From NCBI RefSeq assembly GCF_900163635.1, contig NZ_FUID01000015.1, positions 1 through 64,000 of the forward strand: 64,000 nucleotides of DNA. The letters are read 5' to 3'. The notes under the pieces are model-generated. The model was not told where the DNA came from and ran no database searches. It saw only the letters and a list, made by a program, of their open reading frames with translations. This document shows, piece after piece, positions 39,441-50,406 of the stretch. Position 1 is the first letter of the stretch, and each line of letters opens with the position of its first letter. This DNA is from Leucobacter sp. 7(1). Its GTDB lineage: Bacteria > Actinomycetota > Actinomycetes > Actinomycetales > Microbacteriaceae. The position numbers and the translations under genes are program-made.

Positions 39441-40277
39441 ATGGCTATTCGCAAGTACAAGCCGACGACCCCGGGTCGTCGCGGTTCGAGCGTTGCTGAT
39501 TTCGCTGAGATCACGCGCTCCACGCCCGAGAAGTCGCTGCTTCGCCCGCTCCCCAAGACGGGTGGCCGCAACAACCAGGGCCGCATCACCACGCGTCACA
39601 TCGGTGGTGGCCACAAGCGTCAGTACCGCGTCATCGACTTCCGTCGCAATGACAAGGACGGCGTCAACGCCAAGGTTGCGCACATCGAGTACGATCCCAA
39701 CCGCACGGCGCGCATTGCGCTGCTGCACTTTGAGGACGGCACGAAGCGCTACATCGTTGCGCCGAACAAGCTGAAGCAGGGCGACATTGTCGAGTCGGGT
39801 CCCGGCGCTGACATCAAGCCCGGCAACAACCTGCCGCTGAAGAACATCCCGACCGGTACGGTGATCCACGCGATCGAGCTGAAGCCCGGTGGGGGTGCCA
39901 AGATGGCGCGCTCGGCTGGTGCCTCGGTTCGCCTCGTGGCGAAGGACGGCCCCTACGCTCAGCTGCGTCTGCCCTCGGGCGAGATCCGCAACGTCGACGT
40001 GCGCTGCCGCGCAACCGTCGGCGAGGTGGGTAACGCCGAGCAGTCCAACATCAACTGGGGTAAGGCCGGCCGTATGCGGTGGAAGGGCGTTCGCCCGACT
40101 GTCCGCGGTGTCGTCATGAACCCGGTCGATCACCCGCACGGTGGTGGCGAAGGCCGCACCTCGGGTGGCCGTCACCCGGTCAGCCCCTGGGGCCAGAAGG
40201 AAGGCCGCACGCGCCGTCCGAACAAGGCCAGCGACAAGCTCATCGTACGTCGCCGCAATGCTGGTAAAAAGCGTTAG
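39441..40277 (+). CDS. rplB: 50S ribosomal protein L2
   Basis: A 278-residue core protein of the large subunit needed for subunit joining and peptidyl transfer. The conserved His lies in [14 protein letters not shown], and the zinc-free C terminus ends in GKKR. ATG 39441 with GAAAAGGAA upstream. Confidence 0.98.
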   Translation: MAIRKYKPTTPGRRGSSVADFAEITRSTPEKSLLRPLPKTGGRNNQGRITTRHIGGGHKRQYRVIDFRRNDKDGVNAKVAHIEYDPNRTARIALLHFEDGTKRYIVAPNKLKQGDIVESGPGADIKPGNNLPLKNIPTGTVIHAIELKPGGGAKMARSAGASVRLVAKDGPYAQLRLPSGEIRNVDVRCRATVGEVGNAEQSNINWGKAGRMRWKGVRPTVRGVVMNPVDHPHGGGEGRTSGGRHPVSPWGQKEGRTRRPNKASDKLIVRRRNAGKKR

Positions 40278-40299
40278 TCGGCAGGTAGGAGAATAGAAG

Positions 40300-40581
40300 A
40301 TGCCTCGTAGTCTCAAGAAGGGCCCCTTCGTCGATAACCACCTGCTGAACAAGGTGGTTGTCCAGAACGAAGCTGGCACCAAGAACGTGATCAAGACCTG
40401 GTCGCGCCGCTCGATGATCATCCCCGCAATGCTGGGTCACACCATCGCGGTGCACGACGGTCGGAAGCACATCCCCGTGTTTGTCACGGAAACCATGGTC
40501 GGTCACAAGCTGGGCGAGTTTGCGCCCACTCGCACCTTCCGCGGTCACGTGAAGGACGACAAGAAGGGCCGTCGCCGCTAA
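40300..40581 (+). CDS. rpsS: 30S ribosomal protein S19
   Basis: A 93-residue head protein next to the tRNA A site. [19 protein letters not shown] and the terminal [14 protein letters not shown] are typical. ATG 40300, AGGAG upstream. Confidence 0.97.
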   Translation: MPRSLKKGPFVDNHLLNKVVVQNEAGTKNVIKTWSRRSMIIPAMLGHTIAVHDGRKHIPVFVTETMVGHKLGEFAPTRTFRGHVKDDKKGRRR

Positions 40582-40607
40582 GCGGTGACGTGAAGGAGGA
40601 GAGAGAA

Positions 40608-40991
40608 ATGGTGGAATCGACCGCACGCGTGCGTCAGATCCGCATCACCCCCCAGAAGGCCCGTCGCGTTGTTGACCTGGTTCGTGGGAAGAACGCTCAG
40701 GAGGCACTCGCCATCCTGAAGTTCGCCCCCCAGGCTGCAGCCGAGCCCGTGTTCAAGCTGGTTGCCTCGGCAATCGCGAACGCTCGGGTCAAGGCCGACG
40801 CGGAGAACCTGCGTCTCAACGAGGACGAGCTGGTCATTGCTCGCGCCTTCGTCGACGAGGGCACAACGCTCAAGCGTTTCCGCCCCCGCGCGCAGGGCCG
40901 TGCATTCCGTATCAACAAGCGGACCAGCCACATCACCGTCGTTCTGCAGACGGCTGATGAGCTCCAGGTCGCGAAGAAGGGAGCCAAGTAA
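40608..40991 (+). CDS. rplV: 50S ribosomal protein L22
   Basis: A 127-residue protein lining the exit tunnel. The start is ATG 40608 ([20 protein letters not shown]) after AAGGAGGAGAG; an in-frame ATG at 40590 would lie upstream of that ribosome site. The beta-hairpin region [17 protein letters not shown] is unaltered, with no macrolide-type insertion seen. Confidence 0.96.
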   Translation: MVESTARVRQIRITPQKARRVVDLVRGKNAQEALAILKFAPQAAAEPVFKLVASAIANARVKADAENLRLNEDELVIARAFVDEGTTLKRFRPRAQGRAFRINKRTSHITVVLQTADELQVAKKGAK

Positions 40992-41750
40992 ATGGGCCAG
41001 AAGATTCATCCCTATGGCTTCCGCCTCGGGATCACCACTGACCACGTCTCGCGCTGGTTCTCGGACTCGACCAAGAAGGGTCAGCGCTACGCTGACTACC
41101 TTGCCGAGGACATCAAGATCCGTCAGCACCTGACCAAGCAGCTTGACCGTGCGGGTGTGTCCCGCGTGGAGATCGAGCGTACCCGTGACCGTGTCCGCGT
41201 GGATATCCACTCGGCACGTCCCGGCATCGTCATCGGTCGCCGTGGCGCCGAGGCTGAGCGCATCCGCGCTGACCTCGAGAAGCTCACGGGCAAGCAGATC
41301 CAGCTGAACATCCTCGAGGTGAAGAACCCCGAGGCTGACGCTCAGCTCGTCGCTCAGGGCATCGCCGAGCAGCTCGCCGCACGTGTGGCGTTCCGCCGCG
41401 CAATGCGTAAGGGTCTGCAGGGCGCTCAGCGCGCAGGCGCTAAGGGCATCCGTATCCAGGTCTCCGGCCGTCTTGGCGGCGCCGAGATGAGCCGTTCGGA
41501 GTTCTACCGTGAGGGTCGCGTGCCGCTGCACACGCTCCGCGCGAACATCGACTACGGCTTCTACGAGGCAAAGACCACCTTCGGCCGCATCGGCGTGAAG
41601 GTCTGGATCTACAAGGGTGACCTCACCAACAAGGAACTCGCTCGCGAGCAGGCGGCCCAGAAGCCGTCGCGCGACCGTGGCGACCGCCGCCGCGCGCCCC
41701 GTGGCGCACAGGCCGAGGCTGCACCCGCTGCAGCAGGAGCGGAGAAGTAA
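40992..41750 (+). CDS. rpsC: 30S ribosomal protein S3
   Basis: A 252-residue mRNA-entry protein with a KH domain ([19 protein letters not shown]). It extends beyond the E. coli length by a basic and alanine-rich tail ([20 protein letters not shown]). It starts directly after the rplV stop. Confidence 0.97.
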   Translation: MGQKIHPYGFRLGITTDHVSRWFSDSTKKGQRYADYLAEDIKIRQHLTKQLDRAGVSRVEIERTRDRVRVDIHSARPGIVIGRRGAEAERIRADLEKLTGKQIQLNILEVKNPEADAQLVAQGIAEQLAARVAFRRAMRKGLQGAQRAGAKGIRIQVSGRLGGAEMSRSEFYREGRVPLHTLRANIDYGFYEAKTTFGRIGVKVWIYKGDLTNKELAREQAAQKPSRDRGDRRRAPRGAQAEAAPAAAGAEK

Positions 41751-41752
41751 GC

Positions 41753-42172
41753 ATGCTGATTCCTCGTCGAGTCAAGTACCGCAAGCAGCACCACCCCAGC
41801 CGCAGCGGCCAGTCCAAGGGCGGCAACACCGTCGCCTTCGGTGAGTTCGGTATCCAGGCACTCAGCCCCGCCTACGTGACCAACCGTCAGATCGAGTCCG
41901 CTCGTATCGCGATGACCCGTCACATCAAGCGCGGTGGCAAGGTGTGGATCAACATCTACCCCGATCGTCCCCTCACCAAGAAGCCTGCGGAAACCCGCAT
42001 GGGTTCCGGTAAGGGCTCGCCCGAGTGGTGGGTGGCCAACGTCAAGCCGGGCCGCGTCCTCTTTGAGGTCGCCGGCGTCGATGAGCAGCTCGCACGTGAG
42101 GCGCTGACCCGCGCCATCCACAAGCTGCCGCTCAAGGCCCGTATTATCAAGCGCGAGGAGGGCGACGCGTAA
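41753..42172 (+). CDS. rplP: 50S ribosomal protein L16
   Basis: A 139-residue protein at the A-site tRNA elbow. [20 protein letters not shown] and [19 protein letters not shown] are canonical. The TAA shares one base with the rpmC start. Confidence 0.97.
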   Translation: MLIPRRVKYRKQHHPSRSGQSKGGNTVAFGEFGIQALSPAYVTNRQIESARIAMTRHIKRGGKVWINIYPDRPLTKKPAETRMGSGKGSPEWWVANVKPGRVLFEVAGVDEQLAREALTRAIHKLPLKARIIKREEGDA

Positions 42173-42483
42173 TGGCGATCGGTACCAAAGAACTGGCCAT
42201 CACGGAGCTCGATTCCTTCGAGAACGAGCGTCTGGCCGAAGAGCTCAAGAAGGCGAAGGCTGAGCTCTTCAACCTGCGTTTCCAGTCGGCCACCGGCCAG
42301 CTGGAAAGCCACGGTCGTGTGCGCCAGGTGAAGCGCGACATCGCGCGCATCTACACGGTGCTGCGCGAGCGCGAGCTCGGTATTCGGTTGACCCCGGCTG
42401 CCGCCCCTGCTCCCGCTAAGGCGAAGAAGAGCACCAAGAAGACCGAGCAGGCGGACGCCGCCGCTGAGACGAAGGAGGCCTAA
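42172..42483 (+). CDS. rpmC: 50S ribosomal protein L29 with long C-terminal tail
   Basis: The L29 coiled-coil core occupies residues about 8-72 ([20 protein letters not shown], then [20 protein letters not shown]). The protein is 103 residues, whereas L29 is usually 60-80: the extra tail is rich in Ala, Lys and Glu and probably disordered. It overlaps rplP by one base and is two bases from rpsQ. Confidence 0.95.
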   Translation: MAIGTKELAITELDSFENERLAEELKKAKAELFNLRFQSATGQLESHGRVRQVKRDIARIYTVLRERELGIRLTPAAAPAPAKAKKSTKKTEQADAAAETKEA

Positions 42484-42485
42484 AC

Positions 42486-42758
42486 ATGGCTGAGGTCGAG
42501 AAGGAACAGCGCGGCTACCGTAAGGCTCGCCGTGGCTATGTCGTCAGCGACAAGATGGACAAGACCATCGTTGTCGAGGTCGAGGATCGCGTGAAGCACC
42601 CGCTGTACGGCAAGGTCCTGCGCCGCTCCTCGAAGGTGAAGGCACATGACGAGCAGAACACCGCCGGCATCGGCGATCTCGTGCTCATCCACGAGACCCG
42701 TCCGCTGAGCGCTTCCAAGCGCTGGCGTCTGGTCGAGATCCTCGAGAAGGCGAAGTAA
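42486..42758 (+). CDS. rpsQ: 30S ribosomal protein S17
   Basis: A 90-residue OB-fold protein of the small subunit. [20 protein letters not shown] is the family signature. It has a short N-terminal extension ([11 protein letters not shown]). Last gene of the S10 block before rplN. Confidence 0.96.
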   Translation: MAEVEKEQRGYRKARRGYVVSDKMDKTIVVEVEDRVKHPLYGKVLRRSSKVKAHDEQNTAGIGDLVLIHETRPLSASKRWRLVEILEKAK

Positions 42759-42786
42759 GCCTCGGCTTACTGAGAAGGAGTAGCAA

Positions 42787-43155
42787 GTGATTCAGCAGGA
42801 ATCCCGACTCAAGGTTGCCGACAACAGCGGCGCCAAGGAGTTGCTCACCATCCGTGTCCTCGGTGGATCGAAGCGTCGTTACGCCGGCATCGGCGACACG
42901 ATCGTTGCGACCGTCAAGGACGCAATCCCCGGCGGCAACGTGAAGAAGGGTGAGGTCATCAAGGCCGTCATCGTTCGTACGCGTAAGTCGACCCGTCGTC
43001 CTGATGGCTCGTACATCAGCTTCGACGAGAACGCTGCCGTTATTCTGAAGGCCGACGGGGAGCCCCGCGGCACCCGTATCTTCGGGCCGGTCGGTCGTGA
43101 ACTTCGCGATAAGAAGTTCATGAAGATCGTCTCGCTCGCACCGGAGGTGATCTAG
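42787..43155 (+). CDS. rplN: 50S ribosomal protein L14
   Basis: A 122-residue protein at the subunit interface. [19 protein letters not shown] and [20 protein letters not shown] are the family ends. The start is GTG 42787 with AAGGAG upstream. First gene of the spc block. Confidence 0.97.
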   Translation: MIQQESRLKVADNSGAKELLTIRVLGGSKRRYAGIGDTIVATVKDAIPGGNVKKGEVIKAVIVRTRKSTRRPDGSYISFDENAAVILKADGEPRGTRIFGPVGRELRDKKFMKIVSLAPEVI

Positions 43156-43159
43156 TCCT

Positions 43160-43522
43160 ATGGGCATGAAGATCAAGAAGGGTGACCTCGTTGAGGTCAT
43201 CTCGGGCCCGTCGCAGGAACGCGGCGGCTACAAGGGCAAGCAGGGCAAGGTCATCGAGGTCATCACCGAGACCGACCGTGTCATTGTTGAGGGCGTGAAC
43301 TTCGTTACGAAGCACGTCCGCGTCGGCCAGTCGGACCGTGGCACGCGTGAGGGTGGGATCGAGACCGTTGAGGCCCCGATCCACATCTCGAACGTAGCCA
43401 TCGTCGACCCGGAGACGAAGAAGCCGACTCGCGTGGGCTTCCGCGTCGAAGAGGTCGAGAAGGACGGCAAGAAGAAGACCGTCCGCGTCCGCTACGCAAA
43501 GACGTCTGGGAAGGACCTTTAA
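43160..43522 (+). CDS. rplX: 50S ribosomal protein L24
   Basis: A 120-residue KOW-domain assembly initiator ([29 protein letters not shown]). A few residues longer than the E. coli protein at the C terminus. The stop shares a base with the rplE start. Confidence 0.96.
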   Translation: MGMKIKKGDLVEVISGPSQERGGYKGKQGKVIEVITETDRVIVEGVNFVTKHVRVGQSDRGTREGGIETVEAPIHISNVAIVDPETKKPTRVGFRVEEVEKDGKKKTVRVRYAKTSGKDL

Positions 43523-44100
43523 TGTCTGAGACTGCCGCAGCGACTGGCAAAATCCAGCCGCGTCTGAAGCAGAAGTACCGGGGCGAGATCGTCCCCCAGC
43601 TTCGCGAAGAGTTCAGCTACGCCAACATCATGGAAGTTCCGGGAATCGTCAAGGTTGTCGTGAACACCGGTGTCGGCGAGGCAGCTCGTGACAGCAAGGT
43701 GATCGAGGGCGCAATTGCCGACCTCGTCAAGATCACCGGTCAGAAGCCCATGGTCACCAAGGCTCGCAAGTCCATCGCGCAGTTCAAGCTGCGTGAGGGC
43801 CAGGCCATTGGTGCGCACGTCACCCTGCGTGGCGATCGTTCCTGGGAATTCCTCGACCGTCTCATCAACCTCGCACTGCCGCGTATCCGCGATTTCCGCG
43901 GCCTGTCGCCCAAGCAGTTCGATGGAAACGGCAACTACACGTTCGGTCTGACCGAGCAGAGTGTGTTCCACGAGATCGATCAGGATAAGATTGACCGCGT
44001 GCGTGGGTTCGATATCACTATCGTGACCACCGCAAAGTCTGACGACGAGGGCCGTGCGCTGCTTCGCGCACTCGGCTTCCCGTTCAAGACTGACAACTAA
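43522..44100 (+). CDS. rplE: 50S ribosomal protein L5
   Basis: A 192-residue protein that binds 5S r[23 protein letters not shown] and [20 protein letters not shown] are typical. In most bacteria the S14 gene would follow; here there is a strong hairpin and then rpsH. Confidence 0.97.
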   Translation: MSETAAATGKIQPRLKQKYRGEIVPQLREEFSYANIMEVPGIVKVVVNTGVGEAARDSKVIEGAIADLVKITGQKPMVTKARKSIAQFKLREGQAIGAHVTLRGDRSWEFLDRLINLALPRIRDFRGLSPKQFDGNGNYTFGLTEQSVFHEIDQDKIDRVRGFDITIVTTAKSDDEGRALLRALGFPFKTDN

Positions 44101-44116
44101 ATAGTCCAAGCGGCGC

Positions 44117-44193
44117 GGGTGCCCGGGGGATTTCCCCCGGGCACCCACACCGCGTATCACCCAGGTCGCGCTCCGTGTAACGGTGCGTGATAC
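44117..44193 (+). terminator. Strong hairpin between rplE and rpsH
   Basis: A perfect 13-bp stem GGGTGCCCGGGGG/CCCCCGGGCACCC around ATTT (44117-44146) has no T run. It is followed by GTATCAC (44153-44159) and GTGATAC (44187-44193), a second possible long-range stem. It could attenuate or process the spc mRNA at the place where the S14 gene normally stands. Confidence 0.65.
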
Positions 44194-44216
44194 CAGGCGA
44201 GAAAGAAGAGTCACTC

Positions 44217-44615
44217 ATGACGATGACTGATCCGGTCGCAGATATGCTGACCCGGCTGCGCAATGCAAACTCTGCGCATCATGACGACGTTTCGCTCCCC
44301 GGCTCGAAGCTGAAGGAGCGGATCGCTGAGATCCTCAAGCGCGAAGGCTACATCAAGGACTGGAAGGTTGAGCCCGCTCGCGTCGGCACGACCATCACCA
44401 TGGATCTGAAGTACGGCCCCAACCGCGAGCGCTCCATCGAGGGCATCAAGCGCGTGTCCAAGCCCGGTCTCCGGGTGTACTCGGGCTCGACCGAGATCCC
44501 GAGCGTGCTCGGCGGTCTTGGCATCGCGATCCTGTCCACCTCTTCGGGGCTCCTCACGGACCGCGAGGCCGAGCAGAAGGGCGTCGGCGGGGAAGTCCTC
44601 GCTTACGTGTGGTAA
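44217..44615 (+). CDS. rpsH: 30S ribosomal protein S8
   Basis: A 132-residue central-domain assembly protein ([20 protein letters not shown]). In E. coli S8 is the spc operon repressor. The start is ATG 44217 with AAGAAGAG upstream; ATG 44223 is the alternative. Separated from rplE by 116 bp with hairpins. Confidence 0.97.
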   Translation: MTMTDPVADMLTRLRNANSAHHDDVSLPGSKLKERIAEILKREGYIKDWKVEPARVGTTITMDLKYGPNRERSIEGIKRVSKPGLRVYSGSTEIPSVLGGLGIAILSTSSGLLTDREAEQKGVGGEVLAYVW

Positions 44616-44621
44616 GCCGTC

Positions 44622-45158
44622 ATGTCACGTATTGGTAAGCTTCCCATCACCGTTCCCGGTGGTGTAGACATCAAGATCGATGGCCAGAAGGTCACGGTCA
44701 AGGGTTCCAAGGGTGAGCTTGAGCTCATCGTTGCTGAGCCGATCCGCGTTGCTCTCGAAGACGGACAGGTGCTCGTCACTCGTCCGGACGACGAGCGCGC
44801 ATCCCGAGCGCTGCACGGCCTGACCCGCACGCTCATCAACAACAACATCATCGGTGTGACCGAGGGCTACTCCAAGCAGCTCGAGGTTGTTGGCACGGGT
44901 TACCGCGTACAGCAGAAGGGCACGGGCCTGGAGCTCGCACTCGGCTTCTCGCACCCCGTGAACATCGACGCCCCCGAGGGCATTTCGCTCGCGGTTGAGG
45001 GCAACACGAAGATCACGGTGACCGGGATCTCGAAGCAGGCGGTCGGCGAGGCCGCTGCGAACATCCGCAAGCTGAAGAAGCCGGAACCCTACAAGGGCAA
45101 GGGCATTCGCTACGCGGGCGAGGTTGTGCGCCGCAAGGCTGGAAAGGCTGGTAAGTAA
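44622..45158 (+). CDS. rplF: 50S ribosomal protein L6
   Basis: A 178-residue protein near the factor-binding site. [20 protein letters not shown] and [20 protein letters not shown] are the expected ends. Six bases after rpsH. Confidence 0.97.
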   Translation: MSRIGKLPITVPGGVDIKIDGQKVTVKGSKGELELIVAEPIRVALEDGQVLVTRPDDERASRALHGLTRTLINNNIIGVTEGYSKQLEVVGTGYRVQQKGTGLELALGFSHPVNIDAPEGISLAVEGNTKITVTGISKQAVGEAAANIRKLKKPEPYKGKGIRYAGEVVRRKAGKAGK

Positions 45159-45161
45159 CCG

Positions 45162-45536
45162 ATGGCTGCATCAGTATCTCGGGGTAAGGGCCGTTCGGCT
45201 GCGCGCGTGCGCCGCCACACCCGCCTCCGGAAGAAGATCGTCGGCACGGAGCAGCGTCCCCGTCTCGTGGTCAACCGTTCCTCGCGTCACGTGTTCGTCC
45301 AGGTTGTCGACGATTCGAAGGGCATCACCCTCGCTTCGGCCTCGACCATGGAAGCCGACCTGCGCGCTTTCGAGGGCGACAAGACGGCCAAGGCACGCAA
45401 GGTTGGCGAGATTGTCGCTGACCGTGCGAAGGCTGCTGGTATCGACGCGGTCGTCTTCGACCGTGGTGGTAGCAAGTACGCCGGCCGCGTCGCAGCGATC
45501 GCCGATGGCGCTCGCGAAGGGGGGCTGACCCTGTGA
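45162..45536 (+). CDS. rplR: 50S ribosomal protein L18
   Basis: A 124-residue 5S rRNA-binding protein. [20 protein letters not shown] and [20 protein letters not shown] are the family signatures. The stop overlaps the GTG of rpsE. Confidence 0.97.
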   Translation: MAASVSRGKGRSAARVRRHTRLRKKIVGTEQRPRLVVNRSSRHVFVQVVDDSKGITLASASTMEADLRAFEGDKTAKARKVGEIVADRAKAAGIDAVVFDRGGSKYAGRVAAIADGAREGGLTL

Positions 45537-46246
45537 GCAAGGAAACGAAGGAGCAGGAAGTGACCGTAGAGACCCAGGCCGCTGAGTCCACGGCTGCTGC
45601 CGAGGCACCGGCTCAGGATCACCGCAACGAGCCCCGCGAACAGCGTCGTGGCAGCCGTGACCGTGGCACCCGCAACGAGCGTGGTGGCCGTGACCGCAAC
45701 GAGAGCCAGTTCCTCGAGCGCGTTGTCACGATCAACCGTGTTTCCAAGGTCGTCAAGGGCGGCCGTCGCTTCAGCTTCACCGCGCTTGTCGTGGTGGGCG
45801 ATGGCAACGGCACCGTTGGCGTAGGCTACGGCAAGGCGAAGGAAGTTCCCCTCGCAATTGCCAAGGGCGTTGAGGAAGCGAAGAAGAACTTCTTCCGCGT
45901 TCCCCGCGTGGGCAGCACCATCCCGCACCCCGTGCAGGGTGAGGCAGCAGCCGGCGTGGTGCTCCTGCGCCCCGCAGCGGCAGGTACCGGTGTTATCGCC
46001 GGTGGCCCCGTCCGCGCCGTGCTTGAGTGCGCTGGCATCCACGACGTCCTGAGCAAGTCGCTCGGTTCGTCGAACACCCTGAACATCGTGCATGCGACCG
46101 TTGAGGCACTGCAGCTGCTCGAGGAGCCCCGCTCCGTTGCAGCTCGCCGTGGTCTTGACTTCGACCGCGTCGCCCCGGCCCGCATTGTGCGCGCTGAGGC
46201 GAAGGCCGCGGCCGACGCTGCCGCGAAGGCAAAGGCAGGTGCGTAA
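45533..46246 (+). CDS. rpsE: 30S ribosomal protein S5 with N-terminal extension
   Basis: A 237-residue accuracy protein. The usual S5 core begins near residue 60 ([20 protein letters not shown]). Before it is an acidic stretch and an Arg/Gly-rich stretch ([20 protein letters not shown]), an extension frequent in actinobacteria. GTG 45533 overlaps the rplR stop. Confidence 0.97.
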   Translation: MSKETKEQEVTVETQAAESTAAAEAPAQDHRNEPREQRRGSRDRGTRNERGGRDRNESQFLERVVTINRVSKVVKGGRRFSFTALVVVGDGNGTVGVGYGKAKEVPLAIAKGVEEAKKNFFRVPRVGSTIPHPVQGEAAAGVVLLRPAAAGTGVIAGGPVRAVLECAGIHDVLSKSLGSSNTLNIVHATVEALQLLEEPRSVAARRGLDFDRVAPARIVRAEAKAAADAAAKAKAGA

Positions 46247-46434
46247 TGGCGAAGAGCCTGAAGATTACGCAGAAGAAGTCCGTTATCAGTGAGAAGCAGA
46301 ACCAGCGCGACACGCTGCGCAGCCTGGGTCTCCGCCGGATCGGCCAGACGGTCGTCCGCGAGGATTCCAAGATCAACCGCGGCTACGTGCGTGCTGTTGC
46401 TCACCTGGTAGAGGTTGAGGAGGTCGACGCATGA
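46246..46434 (+). CDS. rpmD: 50S ribosomal protein L30
   Basis: A 62-residue protein, full family length ([37 protein letters not shown]). It overlaps rpsE by one base at its start and rplO by ATGA at its end. Confidence 0.96.
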   Translation: MAKSLKITQKKSVISEKQNQRDTLRSLGLRRIGQTVVREDSKINRGYVRAVAHLVEVEEVDA

Positions 46435-46892
46435 GCGACAAGAACGAGGAGCGCGAGTCCGTGCTGAAGGCGCACCACCTGCGTCCCGCACCGGGTTCGA
46501 AGAAGGCCAAGACCCGCGTGGGTCGCGGTGAAGGCTCCAAGGGTAAGACCGCTGGTCGCGGCACCAAGGGCACCAAGGCTCGGTACCAGGTTCGGGCCGG
46601 CTTCGAGGGTGGGCAGATGCCGCTGCACATGCGCACCCCGAAGCTGCGTGGGTTCAAGAACCCGTTCCGTACCGAGTACCAGGTCGTGAACGTTGCGAAG
46701 CTGGCCGAGCTCTACCCGCAGGGTGGGGACGTAACCGTTGACGACCTCGTCGCCAAGGGTGCAGTGCGCAAGAACCAGCCCGTCAAGGTGCTTGGTGACG
46801 GCGACCTGCAGGTCAAGCTCAGCGTTTCCGTTGACAAGGTCTCCAGCTCTGCTGAGCAGAAGATCGTCGCGGCAGGCGGAGAGGTGAAGTAA
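46431..46892 (+). CDS. rplO: 50S ribosomal protein L15
   Basis: A 153-residue late-assembly protein. [20 protein letters not shown] and [20 protein letters not shown] are canonical. It ends the spc ribosomal block; secY follows after a 214-bp gap. Confidence 0.97.
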   Translation: MSDKNEERESVLKAHHLRPAPGSKKAKTRVGRGEGSKGKTAGRGTKGTKARYQVRAGFEGGQMPLHMRTPKLRGFKNPFRTEYQVVNVAKLAELYPQGGDVTVDDLVAKGAVRKNQPVKVLGDGDLQVKLSVSVDKVSSSAEQKIVAAGGEVK

Positions 46893-47106
46893 GGAACCCT
46901 CGGGTTCTCTACTCACTCGAGCTCGTCTCGATCAGCGGGGGTGGGGTGCAGCGTCAGAAATGTCGCTCATCCCGCTCCCGCTGTTTCTGTTTTTGCGTCG
47001 CATATCATGCGAGTGTTGGAAACAGAGCCCACCCGCCGTGTAGGCTGGTGCAATTGGTTCTCGTCGTCAGGCGACGGCCCCGTACGACGCCCCCAGGAGG
47101 CAGATT
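46893..47106 (+). promoter_or_regulatory. Gap between rplO and secY with hairpin and possible promoter
   Basis: A small hairpin GGAACCC/GGGTTCT (46893-46908) follows the rplO stop. Further down TTGGAA (47018-47023) and TAGGCT (47043-47048) could be a secY promoter with a long spacer of 19 bp. A strong ribosome site CCAGGAGG precedes the TTG of secY. Confidence 0.4.
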
Positions 47107-48432
47107 TTGTTCAGCGCTATCGGACGGATCTTTCGAACTCCCGACCTGAGACGCAAGATCGTGTTTACGCTCGCGATTGTGTCGCTGTTCCGGCTCGGAT
47201 CATTCATTCCCGCACCGTTCGTTGATTTCAACAACGTCCAGGCCTGTCTCGTGGCGAATCAAGCCCAGGGCACGTCCGGTCTGTACGACATGATCAACCT
47301 GTTTAGCGGTGGAGCGCTTCTGCAGCTCTCGATCTTCGCGCTCGGCATCATGCCGTACATCACCGCGTCGATCATCACGCAGCTGCTGCGCGTGGTCATC
47401 CCGCACTTCGAGTCGCTCCACAAGGAGGGCCAGGCGGGCCAGGCGAAGCTCACGCAGTACACCCGTTACCTGACGATTGCGCTGGCTGTGCTGCAGTCCA
47501 CGACCCTCATTACGGTTGCTCGTTCGGGCCAGCTGTTCGGTGCCTCCGCAAACCAGGCCTGCCAGAACCTTGTGTCGCAGGAGTGGTGGGCAATCCTCAT
47601 CATGATTCTCACGATGACAGCCGGCACCGGTCTCATTATGTGGTTCGGTGAGCTCATCACCGAGCGTGGCATCGGCAACGGCATGTCCCTGCTGATCTTC
47701 ACCTCGATCTCCGCCACCTTCCCCGGTGCGATGTGGATGATCAAGGAGTCCAAGGGCTGGGAGGTCTTCTTCCTGGTGCTTGGTGTCGGATTGATCGTGA
47801 TTGCGGCCGTAGTCTTCGTTGAGCAGTCGCAGCGCCGAATCCCGGTCCAGTACGCGAAGCGCGTTGTTGGGCGCCGGACGTACGGTGGCAGCAGCACCTA
47901 CATCCCGATCAAGGTCAACATGGCCGGCGTGATCCCGGTGATCTTCGCCTCCGCAATCCTGTACCTGCCGATGCTGCTGACCCAGTTCAACCAGCCGAAG
48001 ATCGGCGAGGATCCGCAGCCGTGGGTTGTCTGGGTGCAGAACAACCTCGTGACGGGTGACCAGCCGCTGTACATGCTTGTCTTCTTCCTCCTCACAATTG
48101 GCTTCACCTTCTTCTACGTGCAGATCACCTTCAACCCGGAGGAGGTCTCGGACAACATGAAGCAGTACGGCGGCTTCGTACCGGGGATCCGCGCGGGCCG
48201 CCCGACGGCCGAGTACCTGAACTACGTGCTGACCCGCATCACGAGCGCCGGCTCGTTGTACCTGGGCCTCATCGCACTCATCCCGCTGATCGCGCTGGCC
48301 TTCTTCGGGGCCAACCAGAACTTCCCGTTCGGCGGCGCATCGATCCTGATTATCGTGGGCGTGGGCCTCGAGACCGTCAAGCAGATCGACGCACAGCTGC
48401 AGCAGCGCCACTACGAAGGGCTTCTCAAGTGA
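47107..48432 (+). CDS. secY: Protein translocase subunit SecY
   Basis: The 441-residue pore protein of the Sec translocon with ten membrane helices. [17 protein letters not shown] and [15 protein letters not shown] are family signatures, and the cytoplasmic loop with [15 protein letters not shown] contacts SecA and the ribosome. The start is TTG 47107 behind CCAGGAGG. The stop overlaps the adk start (GTGA). Confidence 0.97.
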   Translation: MFSAIGRIFRTPDLRRKIVFTLAIVSLFRLGSFIPAPFVDFNNVQACLVANQAQGTSGLYDMINLFSGGALLQLSIFALGIMPYITASIITQLLRVVIPHFESLHKEGQAGQAKLTQYTRYLTIALAVLQSTTLITVARSGQLFGASANQACQNLVSQEWWAILIMILTMTAGTGLIMWFGELITERGIGNGMSLLIFTSISATFPGAMWMIKESKGWEVFFLVLGVGLIVIAAVVFVEQSQRRIPVQYAKRVVGRRTYGGSSTYIPIKVNMAGVIPVIFASAILYLPMLLTQFNQPKIGEDPQPWVVWVQNNLVTGDQPLYMLVFFLLTIGFTFFYVQITFNPEEVSDNMKQYGGFVPGIRAGRPTAEYLNYVLTRITSAGSLYLGLIALIPLIALAFFGANQNFPFGGASILIIVGVGLETVKQIDAQLQQRHYEGLLK

Positions 48433-49025
48433 CCGAAACCACAACTCGACTGCTGATCATCGGCCCGCCCGGAGCCGGTAAGGGTACGCAGGCCGCTCAG
48501 ATCGCCGCTCGTTTCGATATCCCCGCGATCTCGACGGGTGATATCTTCCGCGCCAACATTAAGGGCGGTACGCCGCTCGGCCAGCAGGTGCAGGCAATCA
48601 TCGAGCGGGGCGAGCTTGTCCCGGACTCCCTCACGAACGAGATCGTGGCGGATCGCCTCGCGCAGGCTGATGCGGCTCGCGGGTTCCTGCTCGATGGGTA
48701 CCCGCGCAACGTCGAGCAGGTGCACGCTCTCGACGGCATGATCGAGGGCGACGCTCTCGATGCTGTGGTCCTGCTTGAGGTCGATACGGACGCTGTCGTG
48801 TCCCGTCTGCTGAAGCGCGCTGAGCTTGAGGGTCGCGCGGACGACACCGAAGAGGTCATCCGCCACCGTCAGAATGTCTACGCGGAGCAGACCGCGCCGC
48901 TTGTTGAGCTCTTCGCCGAGCGCGGCATCCTGGTGTCTGTCGATGGTCTCGGCACTGTCGAAGAGGTTGCAGAGCGGATCGCCGCTGGCCTGACCGCGCA
49001 GCTGTCCGCGAAGGCGAGTCGCTGA
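48429..49025 (+). CDS. adk: Adenylate kinase
   Basis: A 198-residue nucleotide kinase converting AMP and ATP to two ADP. P loop [18 protein letters not shown]-binding region [17 protein letters not shown] and [10 protein letters not shown] are present. The LID is the short type ([19 protein letters not shown]) without a zinc finger. The start is GTG 48429, coupled to secY. Confidence 0.96.
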   Translation: MTETTTRLLIIGPPGAGKGTQAAQIAARFDIPAISTGDIFRANIKGGTPLGQQVQAIIERGELVPDSLTNEIVADRLAQADAARGFLLDGYPRNVEQVHALDGMIEGDALDAVVLLEVDTDAVVSRLLKRAELEGRADDTEEVIRHRQNVYAEQTAPLVELFAERGILVSVDGLGTVEEVAERIAAGLTAQLSAKASR

Positions 49026-49028
49026 GTC

Positions 49029-49871
49029 GTGTCACGGCGCGGTATTTTTCGACGTTCGATCTATAAGTCCCCGGCCCAGCTGCGGCTGATGGTCGAACCT
49101 GGACTCGCTGGTGCGGCGGCGATCGCGGCAATGCGCGAGGCCGTGCGACCGGGTATCACGACCCTTGAGCTTGATGCGATCGCAGAAGAGGCAATCAGGT
49201 CTCGGGGCGGCGCACCGAACTTTATGCTCGAGCCCGGCTACACGCACACGATCTGCGCGAACGTGAATGAGCAGGTTGTGCACGCGATCCCCACCGATCG
49301 TCCGTTGGCGCCCGGCGACATCGCCTCGCTTGACGTGGGCGCGGTCATCGACGGCTGGCACAGCGATACGGCATTCACTACAGTGTTGCCGGATCCGTCA
49401 CGCCCTGATCTGAGTGCGGCCAACCAGAAGCTGAGTGACGTCACCGAGCAAGCAATGTGGCGGGGGATCGCCCGTCTCGCTCAGGCCTCACACCTGAACG
49501 AGGTCGGCGAGGCCGTGTCTGCGTACGTTCGCGCCAACAGCGACTTCAATGTTCTCGAGGACTACATCGGTCACGGTATCGGTCGGAGCATGCACGAGGA
49601 TCCGCCGGTGTTCAATGTCCCCGTGCGGGGTCGCAGCCCCGAGGTGAAGCCCGGGCTTGTTGTGGCGATCGAACCGATCATCTCGGCAGGCACGATCGAC
49701 ACGAACATCGAGGACGACGACTGGACCGTGACCATCGCGGACGGCTCCATGAGCGCGCAGTGGGAACACAGCGTCGCAGTCCACGCAGACGGAATCTGGG
49801 TGCTGACTGCGGAAGACGGCGGCGCGAGTGGGTTGGCCCCGCTCGGGGTTACGCCGGTCCCGATTCGATAG
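49029..49871 (+). CDS. map: Methionine aminopeptidase type I
   Basis: A 280-residue metallopeptidase that removes the initiator Met. Metal ligands are seen as Asp in [17 protein letters not shown], His in [15 protein letters not shown] and Glu in VVAIEPII; the substrate His is in MHEDPP. The start is GTG 49029. It follows adk by three bases in the secY-adk-map unit. Confidence 0.95.
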   Translation: MSRRGIFRRSIYKSPAQLRLMVEPGLAGAAAIAAMREAVRPGITTLELDAIAEEAIRSRGGAPNFMLEPGYTHTICANVNEQVVHAIPTDRPLAPGDIASLDVGAVIDGWHSDTAFTTVLPDPSRPDLSAANQKLSDVTEQAMWRGIARLAQASHLNEVGEAVSAYVRANSDFNVLEDYIGHGIGRSMHEDPPVFNVPVRGRSPEVKPGLVVAIEPIISAGTIDTNIEDDDWTVTIADGSMSAQWEHSVAVHADGIWVLTAEDGGASGLAPLGVTPVPIR

Positions 49872-49875
49872 CAGC

Positions 49876-49904
49876 TTTACAAACCGGAGTTCTCGGACTA
49901 TCCT
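49876..49904 (+). promoter_or_regulatory. infA: infA promoter
   Basis: TTTACA (49876-49881), an exact 17-bp spacer and TATCCT (49899-49904) form a good sigma-70-type promoter immediately after the map stop. The leader of about 90 nt contains the palindrome TTTCGCG-TT-CGCGAAA (49929-49944). Confidence 0.7.
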
Positions 49905-49999
49905 TGATCTTTGGTGCTTTGCGCCTGTTTTCGCGTTCGCGAAAGCGGGCGTTTCGCATTCGCAAGACCAGTAGAACCTACGCGAGCGATAGTGAGGCT

Positions 50000-50221
50000 A
50001 TGGCGAAAAAAGACGGCGTCATCGAGATCGAGGGACAGGTTGTCGAGGCATTGCCCAACGCAATGTTCCGAGTTGAACTGACCAACGGACACAAAGTGCT
50101 CGCCCACATCTCGGGCAAAATGCGACAGCACTACATTCGCATTCTGCCCGGCGACCGTGTGATTGTGGAGCTCACGCCCTACGATCTGACCCGCGGCCGG
50201 ATCGTCTACCGCTACAAGTAG
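50000..50221 (+). CDS. infA: Translation initiation factor IF-1
   Basis: A 73-residue OB-fold factor that binds the A site during initiation. [20 protein letters not shown] and [20 protein letters not shown] are standard. The start is ATG 50000 with GTGAGG upstream; the open frame extends further but that is map sequence in another frame. Confidence 0.97.
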   Translation: MAKKDGVIEIEGQVVEALPNAMFRVELTNGHKVLAHISGKMRQHYIRILPGDRVIVELTPYDLTRGRIVYRYK

Positions 50222-50289
50222 GTCGCTGGAAAGTAACGGCGCCCGGCATCCCGGTCGTACGATGACAGCGAAATCCTAAAGGAAACATC

Positions 50290-50406
50290 ATGAAGGTAAA
50301 TCCCAGCGTTAAGCCGATCTGCGATCACTGCAAGGTGATCCGCCGCCACGGCCGCGTCATGGTGATCTGCAAGAGCAACCCGCGTCACAAGCAGCGCCAG
50401 GGCTAA
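50290..50406 (+). CDS. rpmJ: 50S ribosomal protein L36, zinc-binding form
   Basis: A 38-residue protein, [20 protein letters not shown] onward to KQRQG. Cys11, Cys14, Cys27 and His33 are the zinc ligands of the C+ type, so a zinc-independent paralogue may exist elsewhere. ATG 50290 with AAAGGAAA upstream, 68 bp after infA. Confidence 0.96.
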   Translation: MKVNPSVKPICDHCKVIRRHGRVMVICKSNPRHKQRQG

